This document shows positions 22,413 through 36,162 of a DNA stretch of 64,000 nt, one piece after another (position 1 is the first letter of the stretch; each line of letters opens with the position of its first letter). The notes under the pieces are model-generated. The model was given only the letters and a program-made list of their open reading frames with translations. It did no database searches and was not told the origin of the DNA. A program made the translations under genes and the position numbers. Source of the DNA: Nautilus pompilius (Eukaryota; Mollusca; Cephalopoda; Nautilida; Nautilidae); contig JACATO010001547.1 of NCBI GenBank assembly GCA_018389105.1, positions 38,501-102,500 on the forward strand, given 5' to 3'.

Positions 22413-25400
22413 CGCCGTCTCCGGCCAGCGCGGAGTTACGCCTCACTTCAGGTAGACTCCTTCCAAAGGCCTCGATGTAGATAGATGTCATTCTGCTGTC
22501 CATCAAGAAAGATGAAAACGCGACACGTAGCACCTGCGGTCAATATTTATTTCCAAAGCGAGTAAAGAGATCGTAACCGCACGAAACCAGGTACACTGCC
22601 ATCTAGAGGCTGTTCTGGTCACCGAGTCCAGCAAATGAAAAGTTGTTAGTTCAATACCTCGTTGTTTATTAATAAATGCATCAAATAAGCCAAAAATGCT
22701 TATAAACTCTGCATCAGGACACATAAATCGTTAATTTGTACTTCCTTATCACCTTATGCTTTTTGCATATTCATCGACTTTGCAAAATTATTTCCGAAAA
22801 TGATAAATGTAATTCACGTCGAGAGTGCGATGTTAATGGTCCTTACCATGTTTCTGTACGATTTGTTAATTGGCTACATTAGTGGTGGCTGATGCTGCTT
22901 TGTTTCGGATATACAAGGAGCATCTAAAACCGAAGTTGCACGAGAGGAAGGTTACCCGTTATCGTCTTTAAAGAATCCCGTTACTGGCAGTAGAAAATTT
23001 TTTGAAGGAAGTCGGAGTTACCGGTGGCGGTGTGAATCGATTAGAGAACGAAGTACTGAATCTGAAAAGCCGAGAAAGGAAGAGAACAAACGTGGAACCC
23101 AAAGATGGTGAATGAAATGTGAAGGGTACGGCGTTTGCTCGCCAGTTACTCAATTGGCGACACTCGACCGAGGTTGGCTGGATTCCCAGAAAAGAGAGAT
23201 ATCTCAACATTTAGCAACGACACGCAACTCCATCGGAGCATCGGGATGGATTTATGCCGCAGTAAGTCGTTGGTTCAGGACTCGCCGCTAAGCTCAGTAT
23301 ACGTTACGTCGCTAGGAAGGAGTCGAAAGGGATTCTTACTCGAAACTCCGACTTGCTTGCCCCCCACCCCTCAGTCTCCGCATCTGAACCCCGTTGAGCT
23401 TCCGTTGCTCCAACCTACGCCGTTGAGTTACGGAACAAGTTGCAAGAGACGTGGGAGCTACTTACAGGGCAACCACGGCGAGAAGTTACCGAACAGGAGG
23501 CCCTAAACACGTGCCGATGTCATTCACGGGGTCAGGTGATTAGGGAAAAAATTTAAAGAACAACGTCAGAATTAATGGTTCACGCTCTGATGCGCGGTAC
23601 ATTTTGATTCTCTTTTTCTGGTGCATTTTCTTTCTCATTAAAGTGTTAAAAAGACACAACAGTTTCTTCGTGTGCTGGGATTATATTTCTGAACCCCAGT
23701 AAAAAAAAATATTTGGAAGATTTAATTCATGAAAATGTATCACCTACAATTTTTATATGGATGTTGACTTTAATGTATATAGGACAAGCATTCCGCTCCT
23801 TCCCATCAACAAACCCTCGACTCAAAGGTCGACTCGCGAGGCCCGGTAACCTATCGTCCGACCGGTCAGAACTCGAGCACGCTGGACGGTTGCTTTGTTA
23901 CTCCGGCCTCTTTGTGACGGCGCCTGAGCTGACGAAAGCCGTGAGTCAGCTGCTATCGCTCTCGATGCCTTCTATTTATCCAGGTGTTCCGCCGTTAACT
24001 TCGCCGTAAACCTGCCATCGACTCCGCCAGCCTTGTAGCCGGCCGGCCCGCCACGCTGTTTTTGGCGAGATGACATTTGTATTGTCCGGTTACAATAACT
24101 CTTTCTAAACGGCCCCGTGTTTAATTCTTGCTACAGTCTGGGCTTCCTTGTTCCGGGGCCGCTATCTAGTTTCCCCGCTTGCAGCGTCGCGCTTCGGGTA
24201 CTTATAATCCAACCCCTCCCCTCCTCCATCAGGTTTACGGGGCCTACTAGCGTTCAGATGCAGATCTGAACCTCTAGAATTAAGCCTTACAATGATCCCG
24301 TTCCTACATCCGTTGCTGTTCCACCAAAACGGGTACTTAGCACAAACAGGGAAAACAGACGAGTGACGTTAAACTCCATGGCTGACGTATCAGGGACCAG
24401 ACAAAAATCAAGTCTTCGATCTTTCTGTAAATTACTGTGAAGATGGACTCTTCTGCCAGCAACAACAACAACAAAACAAACAAACAAGATTTAATTCACA
24501 GCAGCTGAACGATTGTTCTCCGAATATATGCTACAGGTGGAAAATCAATTTACCTCATAAGATGTTTTGGTACCAGAGCCGTGCATTTGGCGATGCGAAT
24601 GTTTTCATAATTGTAAATAAAAATACGAAGCAAAATAATTAGATAATTAAAACGCAGGTCATTGATTAGGGTAGTTTCCCATCACCTTGACAGTAGTAAT
24701 CCCAATAATAAAGAACTTGTGTTTCGGCGATCGGGTACTCAACGATGTTCCTTGGGTACAGGTAGGCTGAATTAGTTTCTAACACGTCTGCTATCCCGCC
24801 ACTTTAAGGGGAACACTTTTGCACAAAGGGTATTGAAAGAGACAATATACCTAGTTTAAAATATATAGACGGGGGCTAGCTAAAACAGAAAAGGGACACT
24901 GACTGGTACCCGCGCTGATTTGAGAAAATCCGGAGTTAGTCGGCGGAAAAAAAAGGATGAGCCAACTCAACGGATATGCCGAGGGCCTTCGAGTTCGAAC
25001 CCCGATTGGCCTTGGACGTGGTTTGTTTTTTGCTCTTTCGTCATTTGTGGACGGCGAATGGGTTTCTTGCTAAATAGAGTTCTAGTAAAGTCTGAATCCG
25101 CGCCCATCGTGCCGCAAGATCAACATAGCCTCCTAGCGGACAACAGCGGAATTTCACCCCTTCACCAGGATTGTCCCCCCCCCCTTTGGAGACCATCGGT
25201 GTACGTCACAGCTGGTAGTTAGTTCCCTTCCAACCGCAAAATGTATCCAAGATGTCGGCCGTTTTCTGTTCTTTTACCGACATATGCGCACATTCCGAAA
25301 GGAAATTCCTCGAAGCTTGCGCCTATCGCCGTCTTTTGTTACAAAACTCTAAAGTTCTGCTCTCCGTTTAATGGTCAGTCAACACGTAATATATGAATAT

Positions 25401-28400
25401 GGATTAGAGCGACTACATCTGTGGCGTCGCCGATAAGTAATTTACTAAACAATATGTGAACGTAGTGTGCGCGTGCATTTTTTTTTTAAAATGACAGTCA
25501 CGTGTTTTTATTTTTACCTTTTCGTATTAATAACTTTGTCTGTATCAAATATTGGGAGGTCGTTTTATCGATGGATCCATAACCGATGACCGCCAGAACG
25601 ATTTCGCTATTTCAAGCCTTTTGCAAGATGCTTGTCGACAAAGTGGTCGGTATCCTTCAGGCGCTCTGTATCTGATGAGAGACACGTGTTGGTAAGATGC
25701 TTCAAAAGTAGATAGACATTTTAGCCATCTCCAGTGTCTGCCAAGTATAACACTTCGGTCGACCGCGCCCCTCCCACCTAAGTCAACACGACTAATTCAG
25801 ATAGGACATCTACAGCTTCCCGGGTTATTATTATTATTTTTTTTCCTGCATGCTCGCCGATTGTATAACGACGATGTCTCGCGCCCCGCCCTGTCTGTCC
25901 GAGCAACAATGGCGCCTGTTCTTGTTAACGTTTGCTCCGTTCTGTCTCTGGGGTTTAGGGTTTCCATTATTTCATCCGTTTTCTTCTTCTTTCTTTTTTT
26001 TTGGTCCCATCTAAGAACCAAGTCGCGGCGTAACGCGTCTGACCCTAACCTCCCTTGGGAAAAGCGTACCTAGCAGTCAATAGAGGGCTCTGTTCGAAAT
26101 ATTTCGACTCGGCAAAGAACGTTCCTCTAGACGTCCGCCTGTTTCCAATTTCCGCTCCCTTTCTTTAAAGATCCCAACCAAAAAAGCAGCGACGAGCTAT
26201 GCAGTTTCTACCGTTTGTACTTAACTGTAATATTCCCCATTTTCTTTCTTCGTCTTTCTGAATTAAATGTGTTGTTTACTCAATTGATTATTCTTTTTTT
26301 AAAAAAAAAAAATAGAAAGTAAACGTCACGTGATTGCTACGTAATGATGGTCGTTTGCTTCTTTAGGACAGCTATTAAACATGAAGTGAAGATGACGTTT
26401 CCCTCAAATGAGGGGTGGTAACTCCTTATTTCACTATTCTGTCTTTTAAATAATTAACATGTTTATTCATTAAAGAAAAGTCATTACCATAGCCAGTCAC
26501 TTACCATGTTAAAATTTAAAAGGTACAATTGCAGTGATTACGCTGTGAATTAAAATGCAATAATATTCCAAGAAGACAACATAAACTCGTTATATTAGAA
26601 ATACATAAGATTTTACGATCTGATTTACTTTCAGACGATGAAGTAAATATAGTTTATTATTGCTTGGTCTATCGAAAATGATTATGGTTTTTTTTCTTTT
26701 CTTCCAAATACCAGGCATTAGAATTGTTTTTGTTTGTTTGTTTTTTGGATACTTCCACCTGATAAATAATTTTGTTTTAAATTCTAGAATATTCGGTAAA
26801 AACCTTGTGTCCTCTTCAAGCCGCATTCGTCGTCGTCACCAGCAGCCCCACCTGCCGACAGGTCGGTGACTCAGAGCCATCATACCAGGGAGATGATCAT
26901 TAACTGCTGAAGTAGTTTTGCTCAACGAATGCGGATGCGCGAGTAAAGGAACACCAGAACAGCCTTTTCCATTTTAAGTCGCGGAGGCGTCGAAACAGCA
27001 GTACCCGGAAGGGGTTAGTGGTGGGGACCGGCTATGGTGCGCTAAGCCGAAGGAGCCACCCCAGCCGGACCGGTTGCCAAACACGCTCCCTCAACCTAGC
27101 AAATCGACTGGGAAGCCGTATTACGTCTTGCTAAATAACGTTTACTTCACACAGAGACAGGGTGTGTACGTCTGAAAACAGTATAAATTACATGGGACAC
27201 CGGTTGGTTCAGAAAATCATAGAACTCTAATATGAAACCGATTTCGCCACACGAAAGATTCACTGGCAGATGTTTTACCATTACCAACAAACGGTGTAAC
27301 CTATAAGCAAGTAACAGTAGCACCGAACCATTATAACTCTCGGAAAGTAAACTAAAATAAGAAACTATAGTGAAACAGGTGCTCATACCCCACGTCGGTT
27401 AGTTAGATCACGTGATTTCCTTTGTTCCGTCACCAACTTCCGCTTATCGGGGTGAAATGTACACCACGCACGTTTTCTAGTCGTAGGTTTTTCCATATCG
27501 CTCCTCACATTTCGCCGTTTCTTCTTTTCTAATGACCTCTTCCTGTCTCTCTCGCCCCGCCCTCTGATGTGAATAGATCTCTCGTATCGCAAATCCTTGA
27601 AAGGAGTTCAACGGAAGGATCAAAAGGGCTGTTTCTTTGGAGCGACGAGTCAATCAGTTTCGCTTACAGCTCTATTCTTCTCAATGGCTGCAAGAGAAAA
27701 GCTCTGGTTCGGTCAGCTTTCTCCGTATTCCTCAAAATTAGCGGAACGTTTCTGGTTGGAGAAACTGCAGACTTCTTGTGACTGTTCGTAATACAACTGT
27801 CTCTGTCTTCCGTACTTAAAGGGGAAAAAAAATGATAATAAACAGTCTTAATATACTCTATGCCAACAACAACAACAACAGCAGAAAGAAACAAAAATTT
27901 TAATAATTTTTTTCATATCAATAATTTTAAAGCAACTCCATCAAATTCAAACTTTTAGATATCTAAACTTGCATTAGCGACGCCATAACTCTTTTGTCAG
28001 AATAACCACTAACAACTTTGGATGCGTCATAGTTGTGCATAACATTGTATAGCGTTAGGGGAGTGCGGTCTTTGTTGTGTACTATGATATATTTGTAAGA
28101 ACCATGACATTACTACTACTTTTTACATTCAGTTTAAAACAGCTAAATGAAAAGCATAATGAATTATTCCTTATAAACACTTGATAATTTCTAATCTGTA
28201 ATTTTAACATAGAAACCAAATCACAAATAGCAGCAACATATATTCCCTTTTTTAAAGATTATTCGGTTTAATTGTGTTTATATTGGAAAACAGGGAAAAA
28301 ATCTGATGGCTGGCCTTTAACGGGAGCTCGCTCCACACCGGGCTTCGGCCCTCACCCTCCACTCCCTTCTCCTCGGAGATACACACGCATACAAGAACTT

Positions 28401-28534
28401 TCAAACGCACCCCTCACGCACGCACCACAAAAAGATAATAATAATAATTAAAAAAAGAAGTTAAATCCAGAGACAGGTACAACAAAGGCAATTATTAAAT
28501 CTGTTGATTTATTATTTGTAGATCCGTATCTTTG
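22413..28534. other. Intergenic sequence with one SINE T-arm fragment
   Basis: At 24988-25012 TTCGAGTTCGAACCCCGATTGGCC matches the T arm of the 15.5 kb SINE, but the rest of the copy is not clear. AT-rich runs lie near 26290 and 25485. I found no gene, no transposase motif and no RNA gene in these 6 kb. Confidence 0.45.
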
Positions 28535-28695
28535 TCCGAAGTGGTGCGGTAGTTCTCGTGGTCAGGCTACTGGGCTGCTGAAGTCGGAATCAACATTTTT
28601 TTCGTCGCCGCATATCCCACTGGCGAGCTCTTCTCCCACTCTTTTTTTTGGGGGGGGGGCCAGCCGTGTAGGGACTTTCTCCCACATCTAAAAAA
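28535..28695 (+). mobile_element. tRNA-derived SINE (TCTAAAA-tailed family)
   Basis: A head at about 28541-28595 reads GTGGTGCGGTAGTTCTCGTG, then CTACTGGGCTGCTGAAGTCGG, the order expected of an A box and anticodon region. The B box is decayed to CGGAATCAAC. The body has CTTCTCCCACTC and the copy ends CTCCCACATCTAAAAAA, like the copies at 5.3 and 15.5 kb. A G9 run and a T8 run interrupt the body. Confidence 0.6.
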
Positions 28696-30461
28696 GAAAC
28701 ACACAAGGGTTCTCGTATGAAGTTTCTGTTTTGGTGCTCCGTGGCCTGTTCGTGAATGCGGCGCGGCGCCGGCCGAATTTCCGCGATGCCGATGCTCTCC
28801 CTTTAGGGCGATCTCTGATTTTAAAAAGGTTAAAATTATTAAAGTGACCTGAAGCAAAATCGCAGTCTTCGTTTCCACTTTCGCAAAGTTGGAAATAATA
28901 AAATAGTAATGCGCCCACAGTCAACGCCTCTGGTCAGGTAATTGTCTTGTTAAAGCTGAACTTCTTTCTCTTTTTGACTATGTAAATTGATCCTTTGCTA
29001 TGAATTCATACTAATACTTATTCCCTGTATTTGAGATTATAGAGTATTGTTTAAACTAATAACATCTTTTTTGTATATTAATTATTTAAATATTTCTTTA
29101 TTTATGACGCTTTTTTTTTTCTACTCGTGTCGCGAATCTCTTCGATTGGTTGCCATTCTCGTAAAGCTCATCTATGGTCCTCTAAAAGACAGGGTCGTAG
29201 AGCCTGAATCGAAGACTGGTGATGATAAAATCGTATCTGGGGGAGAGGGAGGGAGCAGCTATACATTTTTCAATCTTCCTATTTAACATACCAACAGCAG
29301 ACTTTGCGCTACACCCATACATTGCTCTTGCTTTTTTTTTTTTTAAGTCAAGCTATCCTGTTTTTTGTTGGGGGGGTTGAGATTTGAGCGCCCTAGAAAC
29401 CGGTTAAACTCTCTCTTTTCGAATTACCAATTAAGACATGTGCGTGTATGTATATAAAAATATATATCGGACGCGCGTTTGTTATGCAAGTAACCGAAGT
29501 CCTTCCTACGGCCATTGATAAACTGTACACCGGCAAGGCAAAGAAAAAATATAGACAACACACACCTACCAGCTGGCTTTTCATGTATACCTAGTGGGGG
29601 GAGAGGTGGGACAACGCCTTATCACGAAAATCCATTTGGTATCAATTGGTTATGACTTCATTGTTGTTGTTGTTGTTGTTTTTTTTTTTTTTTTACAAGC
29701 TTCTCTGTCCTATATTTGACAAGGTATCATTATACACCGGCTCCATTCCGGATTCTGGAGAGCGTGAAACAAGATGATTCAACTCGTGTAAGGTCAGCCT
29801 AGGTGTTTATCCAGACGGACGGCACCGAGCGATATCTTCAGATCGTTCCCACCCTTAGCCGAGGGATTCTTGCACCACCAGCCCCTCCCGCCACTTCCAC
29901 GCGCACTGCCAAAATTAAAGCTGAGTTGTGTGAAGGTTTATTTAGATTTAACCCTCGGTTTGTCGGAAGTATGGAAATATTAATTATTATATTTTGTCGG
30001 TATGAAGCAAAGAAAACCTTACAACTTCTGCGCAATTTATTTTTCAAAAAAAAAAGCCTAATGACGGTGCAAGAGGTAAAGAGGTTCCTTTTGCTAGTTC
30101 TTCCGCGCCATTTATCTCCCCCTCTTTGTATTTATCCGTTAACTCCCAGCGTATTTGGACGTCATCTAGCTCTGTTACTCTCAGCTGTAAACGTCACCAG
30201 TCTCTCCGGATATGTGTACAACGGAAACTCGGGTGGAAGTATCTGGAAACAAGTGATTCCGATTATGGGGAATTATTTGTGTGTGGGGGGGGTGGGGGTT
30301 ATGAAGCCCAGAATGTTAGATTCGATGTAAATCGTTCAGAGGGTAGAGAAAAGCTAAGGGGGAACTGCAGCTCGCAGGGCTACCAAGAAGGGGCGATGCC
30401 AGTTTGTCTACAACAATACCTTAGGCCTCGCCGAGGAAGCTGCCTCTTCTCAGGCTGGCGT
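28696..30461. other. Intergenic sequence, one unrecognised 175-codon open frame
   Basis: The longest open frame outside repeats in this part is at 29803-30330 (plus). Its translation has no recognisable domain and the sequence contains A8 and G runs typical of neutral sequence here, so I do not call it coding. TTATCTCCC occurs at 30112-30120. A poly-T run preceded by (TTG)n is at about 29660-29695. Confidence 0.45.
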
Positions 30462-30482
30462 ATTAATAATAATAATAATAAC

Positions 30483-30531
<49 letters not shown>

Positions 30532-30532
30532 G
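30462..30532. repeat. (AAT)n microsatellite
   Basis: AAT run with one AAC interruption. Confidence 0.95.
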
Positions 30533-31241
30533 TTTAACAAGCGCTACATCGTGATTAACTACGGGTCATGGGTTTCTCGGACATTAAGTGGTTAAAACCA
30601 AACGTTTATCTGCGTTATCAGCCGCAAGGATAACTGTACAGGAAAGTCTCCCTAACTCTGCGGTGGGGAAAACCGATGGAAAAGAAACAGCAATCCTTAT
30701 TTTCGTGTAAACCTCAGTTACCCTGGAACGAAGCGAGATATTCTTACCGCTAGTCAAGGCGGGGGTGGGGACATCAAGGCTTCTCCCGGTCTTCGGTCGA
30801 GGAGAGGGCCTCGGTGACGATCAGAGTTTGTCATCGAATGATGTCGCTGTTTTACATCAAAACAGCGTCCTGGCGTCACGCCGCGTATCAAAGGAAAGAC
30901 AAACAGAGCAGCTCGAATGGTTGCGGGTGGGTGGGGGTGGGGGAGAGAAAACTGCTGCTATAGGATAAATAATAAAGAAAAACAACTTGGGCTCCCCACC
31001 TCTCTCTCTCTCTCACTCCCTCCTTTTACCCCTTTATCGCGAAGATTGCATCGATCAGTAATGCGAGAATCTTAATCAACTTTATTGACTTTTCTTCATT
31101 TGATATCCGCAAAGACCTTTTCGTGTTTTTTAACTGAACGAAGGAAAAAAGGGAAGACCCTTTGATAATATCGTCTATAAATACGTCATCAGTTCTATAC
31201 GCCGCTCTATGTTAATTTAGGGGGGGGATGATGCTTTGATT

Positions 31242-31291
<50 letters not shown>

Positions 31292-32369
31292 CTCGGGATT
31301 ATGGGTGGTAGTTCCGGAATTTTGGAAGAAAAAGCTTCGTTTACTTTAACGTCGTTCGCGAAGTGTGGTATCCCGCAGACGAGTCACGTGTCCAGACCTA
31401 CAGCACTGCACGAAGCCCTCTTAAATCTTTAACCCTTCAAAAATGCGAGTCCCGCGAAAACTTCCAATGCGCCCACCATTTGTCACGTCTGTGGTTGTGA
31501 GACCCCTACGACGTCTTCACGAGAATGTTGGCTACTACCTGACCGGCCGCCAGATGGCGGCCAAATCGGTCGCTAGCTTCTAGGTAAGCTAACGGGAGAG
31601 AACTGGGGAAATAAATGTATACCACTCCACATGATATGTTAATACCTCGCATGGCAGGTTGTCGTTGTTTGTTTGTTTTATTTTATTTTTTTTACGTAGC
31701 CAATAGACGACGTCAAAGTATCCGCTGTCAGAAGTGGAAAATCGTAGCCAAGTGTGTCTGTATTTATTGGCAAATTTATTCTCTCCGAGTGTCATCCGAA
31801 CGCCATCTATCGACGCTGGGAAAGTTAAGCTTGTTTTCGCTTTTATTTTTCTAAAAAAAGAAGGAGAAAAAAAGAATATAAGTGCATGATATGCTTACTT
31901 CAGCATAACTGATTATGCGAGAAATCGTAACAAAATAGCTTGTAGTACCTCCCACTGTCCAAACAAAACAAGTCCCAACTGAAATGGCGTCGACCGGATA
32001 CTGCGGATACAATGACGCGAAGATTCCATGTCACCATCTAGAAATGATTAACCGGTTGTACTCGCCGTCGAAAATACCTAAAGGACAAATAATGATGCTT
32101 TTGAATATCTGACGATTTAAGGTTGCTTTCTCATTACTTTTATATTTAAAAAAAAAAAAAAACAATTAACCCGTAATCAGTGAGTCTGGTTAATTCGGTA
32201 GACATTGTTTGACCGGGCACTTTTGAGAAGAGATTATCGTGTGTGCCTAGTAGAAGACAAACTACCCAAGGGATGTGGAAAAAATGTCATTAAATAAATA
32301 TTGATTATCGAACATCTTTAACAGATATGCAAAAATAATAGCGTGGTTTAAACAGAAAGGAACAAAGGG
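30533..32369. other. Intergenic sequence with a (CA)n run
   Basis: (CA)n at 31244-31289. A short GC-rich inverted repeat (GGCCGCC-AGAT-GGCGGCC, 31545-31562) has no obvious function. Nothing else recognised. Confidence 0.5.
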
Positions 32370-33405
32370 AAAAATGGCGAAATAAATATTTAAAAAATCT
32401 AAATAGGCTGCACAGAAAAAAAAAATGGCGGCCTGAATAATAAAGAAATCTAAATAAACCACTCAAAAATAAAGATGGCGGACTGCATAATAGAGAAATT
32501 TAAATAAACAATACAAAAATAAAGATGGCGGAATGAATAATAGAGAAATCTAATAAACTATACAAAAATAAAGATGGCAGAATGAATAATAGAGAAATCT
32601 AAATAAACAATACAAAAATAAAGATGGCAGACTGAATAATAGAGAAATCTAAATAAACTATACAAAAATAAAGATGGCAGACTGAATAATAGAGAAATCT
32701 AAATAAACTATACAAAAATAAAGATGGCGGAATGAATAATAGAGAAATCTAAATAAACTATACAAAAATAAAGATGGCAGACTGAATAATAGAGAAATCT
32801 AAATAAACTATACAAAAATAAAGATGGCGGAATGAATAATAGAGAAATCTAAATAAACTATACAAAAATAAAGATGGCAGACTGAATAATAGAGAAATTT
32901 AAATAAACAATACAAAAATAAAGATGGCGGAATGAATAATAGAGAAATCTAATAAACTATACAAAAATAAAGATGGCGGAATGAATAATAGAGAAATCTA
33001 AATAAACAATACAAAAATAAAGATGGCAGACTGAATAATAGAGAAATCTAAATAAACTATACAAAAATAAAGATGGCGGAATGAATAATAGAGAAATCTA
33101 AATAAACTATACAAAAATAAAGATGGCAGACTGAATAATAGAGAAATTTAAATAAACAATACAAAAATAAAGATGGCGGAATGAATAATAGAGAAATCTA
33201 AATAAACTATACAAAAATAAAGATGGCGGAATGAATAATAGAGAAATCTAAATAAACTACTCAAAAATAAAGATGGCGGACTGAATAATAGAGAAATCTA
33301 AATAAACTATACAAAAATAAAGATGGCAGACTGAATAATAGAGAAATCTAAATAAACTATACAAAAATAAAGATGGTGGACTAAATAATAAAGAAATCTA
33401 AACAA
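32370..33405. repeat. 50-bp minisatellite, about 20 units, with ATGGCGG/ATGGCAG cores
   Basis: Head-to-tail units of 49-50 bases run from two diverged copies at the left (32370-32470) to a diverged last copy near 33370-33405. Each unit has AAAGATGGCGG or AAAGATGGCAG, then a linker with AATAATAGAGAAATC and TAAATAAAC. Two core types, GGCGGAATG and GGCAGACTG, alternate irregularly. A block of about 199 bases (32471-32669) including a one-base-short unit (TCTAATAAAC) is repeated at 32870-33068, so part of the array grew by multi-unit duplication. The AAGATGGCGG core resembles the vertebrate YY1 consensus. Very AT-rich apart from the core; no coding frame. Confidence 0.95.
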
Positions 33406-34454
33406 AAAAATGAGGAAGAAATAAAGGCTAATTTATCAAGAGATCCTATAAGCTAGTCTATAAGAATCACTGATGGATAACCGGTTCAATAGTTTGGTAG
33501 TGTTCTCAGTAATTAGTTTTACTTTCTTTTCTTCGTGTTACTAATATATTCGCTTGTGTCGACAACTATGATAAATAAAGTATAGTTTTTAATATCTGTA
33601 ATTTAAATATATAAATATATATGTATGTATAATACAATGTAGATAATAAACATCTATTTGAACAAAAACAAACATGAATGAACAACGTCTCAATTATAAA
33701 TGGATGGGTTAGAAAATAACACCACATGTGATGTTGGGTTTTGATTTAAATAACGGAAAACTGTTCACGAGAATCTTTTTAATCACAACGATTTTAGTTC
33801 TAGAAGACGGTCAGCATCATGAAACTGCTGAAAAAACTCGCAAGAATAGTCTTGCTTCCCTGTTCGTTAACAAGGATATACCCGTTTAAGCCGCAAGTGT
33901 CTCTCTATATTAACCGAACCCGATGATATCCGACGACGAAACAAGTCCGTTTCCGATCAAACGTTTACTTACAGAAGTTCGTACACAAATGGAAATAGAT
34001 AAGTAATAATGAGAGGAATTTTAAAAAAAAATTGTTTTTTTTTCCGCATGCAAGTAACGTGCAGAAATTTTGTTCTAAGGGAGACAACTCGATTAAAGTA
34101 CAGCAGAAAAGAAAAAAAAAGACAAATATAACTTTGTTTTCGAACTGACGTCAACAACGACGTTTTTTTTTTTCTTTCTTTCTTTTCAGATATTATTGTT
34201 AAGGGAGCGTCCATCACGGGATTACTTTACCTTATTGGTCAGCCACCGGTGTTGATGAGAGTAACTTTCCTTCCTGTGCGAATCCCTGTCTCGATTTCGA
34301 GGACGTGAACTGAAAAGGGTTAGGGTGGGAGGGAGAGTCTCAGAGTTGCTTAGGTGCTGGCTGAGGACCTCGGGAGCGGACCACTCGAGAGTTATCCTCG
34401 GAATTTCTACCACAAGTACTCGGCGAAATGTTCACTGGAACCTCTCTGTTTAGC
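33406..34454. other. AT-rich intergenic sequence
   Basis: No gene or repeat family recognised. A near-match to the over-represented word (GGGAGACAA) is at about 34080. Confidence 0.5.
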
Positions 34455-34690
34455 TGTGGGAGGAAACCGGATTGTACGGGAAAAACCCACGCAGACGGAC
34501 CGGTACAGAAGAGCGAGAAGAGAGACCGTGCATGCTGCCGATTGCGGGAGGCCGCCAAAGCGAGTCGGATCTCGACGGAAGCCAGACCCGGCCCCTGAGT
34601 ATCAGGAGTCGATAACCCTGACACTATTCTAAGCGGTTCTCCGACCGCAACGGGCGGCGAAACCTCAAGCAGCTGCTGGACCAAAAAAAC
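34455..34690 (-). mobile_element. SINE relic with the same central-domain-like block as 13.25 kb
   Basis: Positions 34455-34500 read GTGGGAGGAAACCGG, then GGGAAAAACCCACGCAG. This is the reverse complement of the conserved SINE block also found at 13256-13295. Further along (on the minus strand, upstream) CTCAGGGGCCGGGTCTGG near 34590 could be a decayed B-box region. The poly-A/CAA stretch near 34683 marks the far edge. The two copies share orientation and block order but little else, so the insertions look old. Confidence 0.55.
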
Positions 34691-36097
34691 AACAACAAAA
34701 ACCACTGGTCGCTTTCAAAACAACGTTTGCGTGGTATATTCTCGGAATGTTTGTCAGGGATGGTGGACACAGTACGTCAAACGTCTGCGGGTGACGTCAG
34801 TCCGCGCATCGAATCGCAGTGACCGCTCGTCCGGTAACTTCTCACCCGCCCCACCCTGGTCAGACGATCTCCGCTGGTGTCGCGTCGTCGAGTTGTTGAA
34901 AGCGTTATGTCAGCCACGCCCACCTACCGCCCTCTCGAGACACCGGGAATTGCAACTTGATTTAGAAACGAGAAAACGAAATAAAATGAGATCTGTAAAG
35001 TATACGTAACCTAAAAGCAACAATCCCGGTACACTACGCTTTCCAGGCGACCCCCTACAACCTCTAGCCGCACGTATTCGCCTTCCGCCAGCGAGACGGG
35101 CTCCATTTTGGCGTAGGAAAGAGGCACGCTCGTGCTAAGTGCGCGCTTTAATCAAATTATAGTGTAACCGTACGGCAAAAGGTAAACAGTATTATATATA
35201 TATATAAAAACAGACTTCTATCTGTCTTAATGGGATATCGGGTGTCGAGAAAAGGGTGGGACAAAAAAGAAAGGGAAAAAGAAAAATTCTCGTCTTCAAC
35301 TGGCGGGTCGTTTTTTTCTTGTTTCTGAATATCTGTGGGAGGCTGATTCCGGGTTATGTTGTCTACTCTTCTTCGCTGTTCCTCCTCCTGAATGGTCTCC
35401 ACGGCGGCATAAACCCGGCAGATTCGCTCAATACAAACACTAGATCGATAAAAACACCAATTACCAAACATTTCAGAAAGAAAACGTTTCGCTTGTTCTT
35501 TAGCATTTCCCGTCGTTCTCCGAGGTCTACTAAAATTCACGGTATATATATTTATTTATATACATGTGTGTGTATACACACGCACACACTACTGCCCTCC
35601 ACTCCAATCTATCTGCGGGCTATATATATATATGTATATTATATGTATAGTGTCAAAAAACTCTTTCAAGAAAAAATATATTTAACTATGCAAGTTACGT
35701 TGAAATTATTGGTTAAGCAAAGAAACGCAAGCATACTTCATACACGCATGCTGAAACTAACCATTTTTGTCCCAAAATAGTTAGTAAACTAGCATAGAAC
35801 TACGCGAAGACACTGTTAATCAGCTGGTATCAGGTGAGAAAGTAGACGAATGAGGTGATGCCAGTGTCTGACGTTAGCATAAAAGCAACATTGGTTTTTC
35901 TATACACCGCACGGAAGTCATAGTTAGGCGCGCTTAGTTCATGGAGTTGGCCGTCAGGTGGCTAAAGAAAAAAAAGAAGAAAAAAAGCAGATATCTCTGG
36001 AAACAATCGCAAGTATTTGTACTTTGAGTGATGAAAGCTGAAGGAGCAATAGCGAATAAACCTAGAATATCCAACAGAGGTGTTTATCACTCATTGC
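34691..36097. other. Intergenic sequence, nothing recognised
   Basis: TA runs near 35193, 35545 and 35620. Open frames at 35157-35540 (minus) and 35256-35780 (plus) overlap each other, resemble no family and are not called. Confidence 0.5.
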
Positions 36098-36131
36098 AGA
36101 GAGAAGAGAGAGGGGGGGGAGAGAGAGAGAG

Positions 36132-36162
<31 letters not shown>

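Noticed and set aside
29803..30330. 175-codon open frame on plus
   Set aside because: No recognisable domain, homopolymer-encoded Lys run, no supporting context; length alone is plausible by chance in 64 kb.
31545..31562. GGCCGCC-AGAT-GGCGGCC inverted repeat
   Set aside because: Seven-base arms are too short to be notable without other context.
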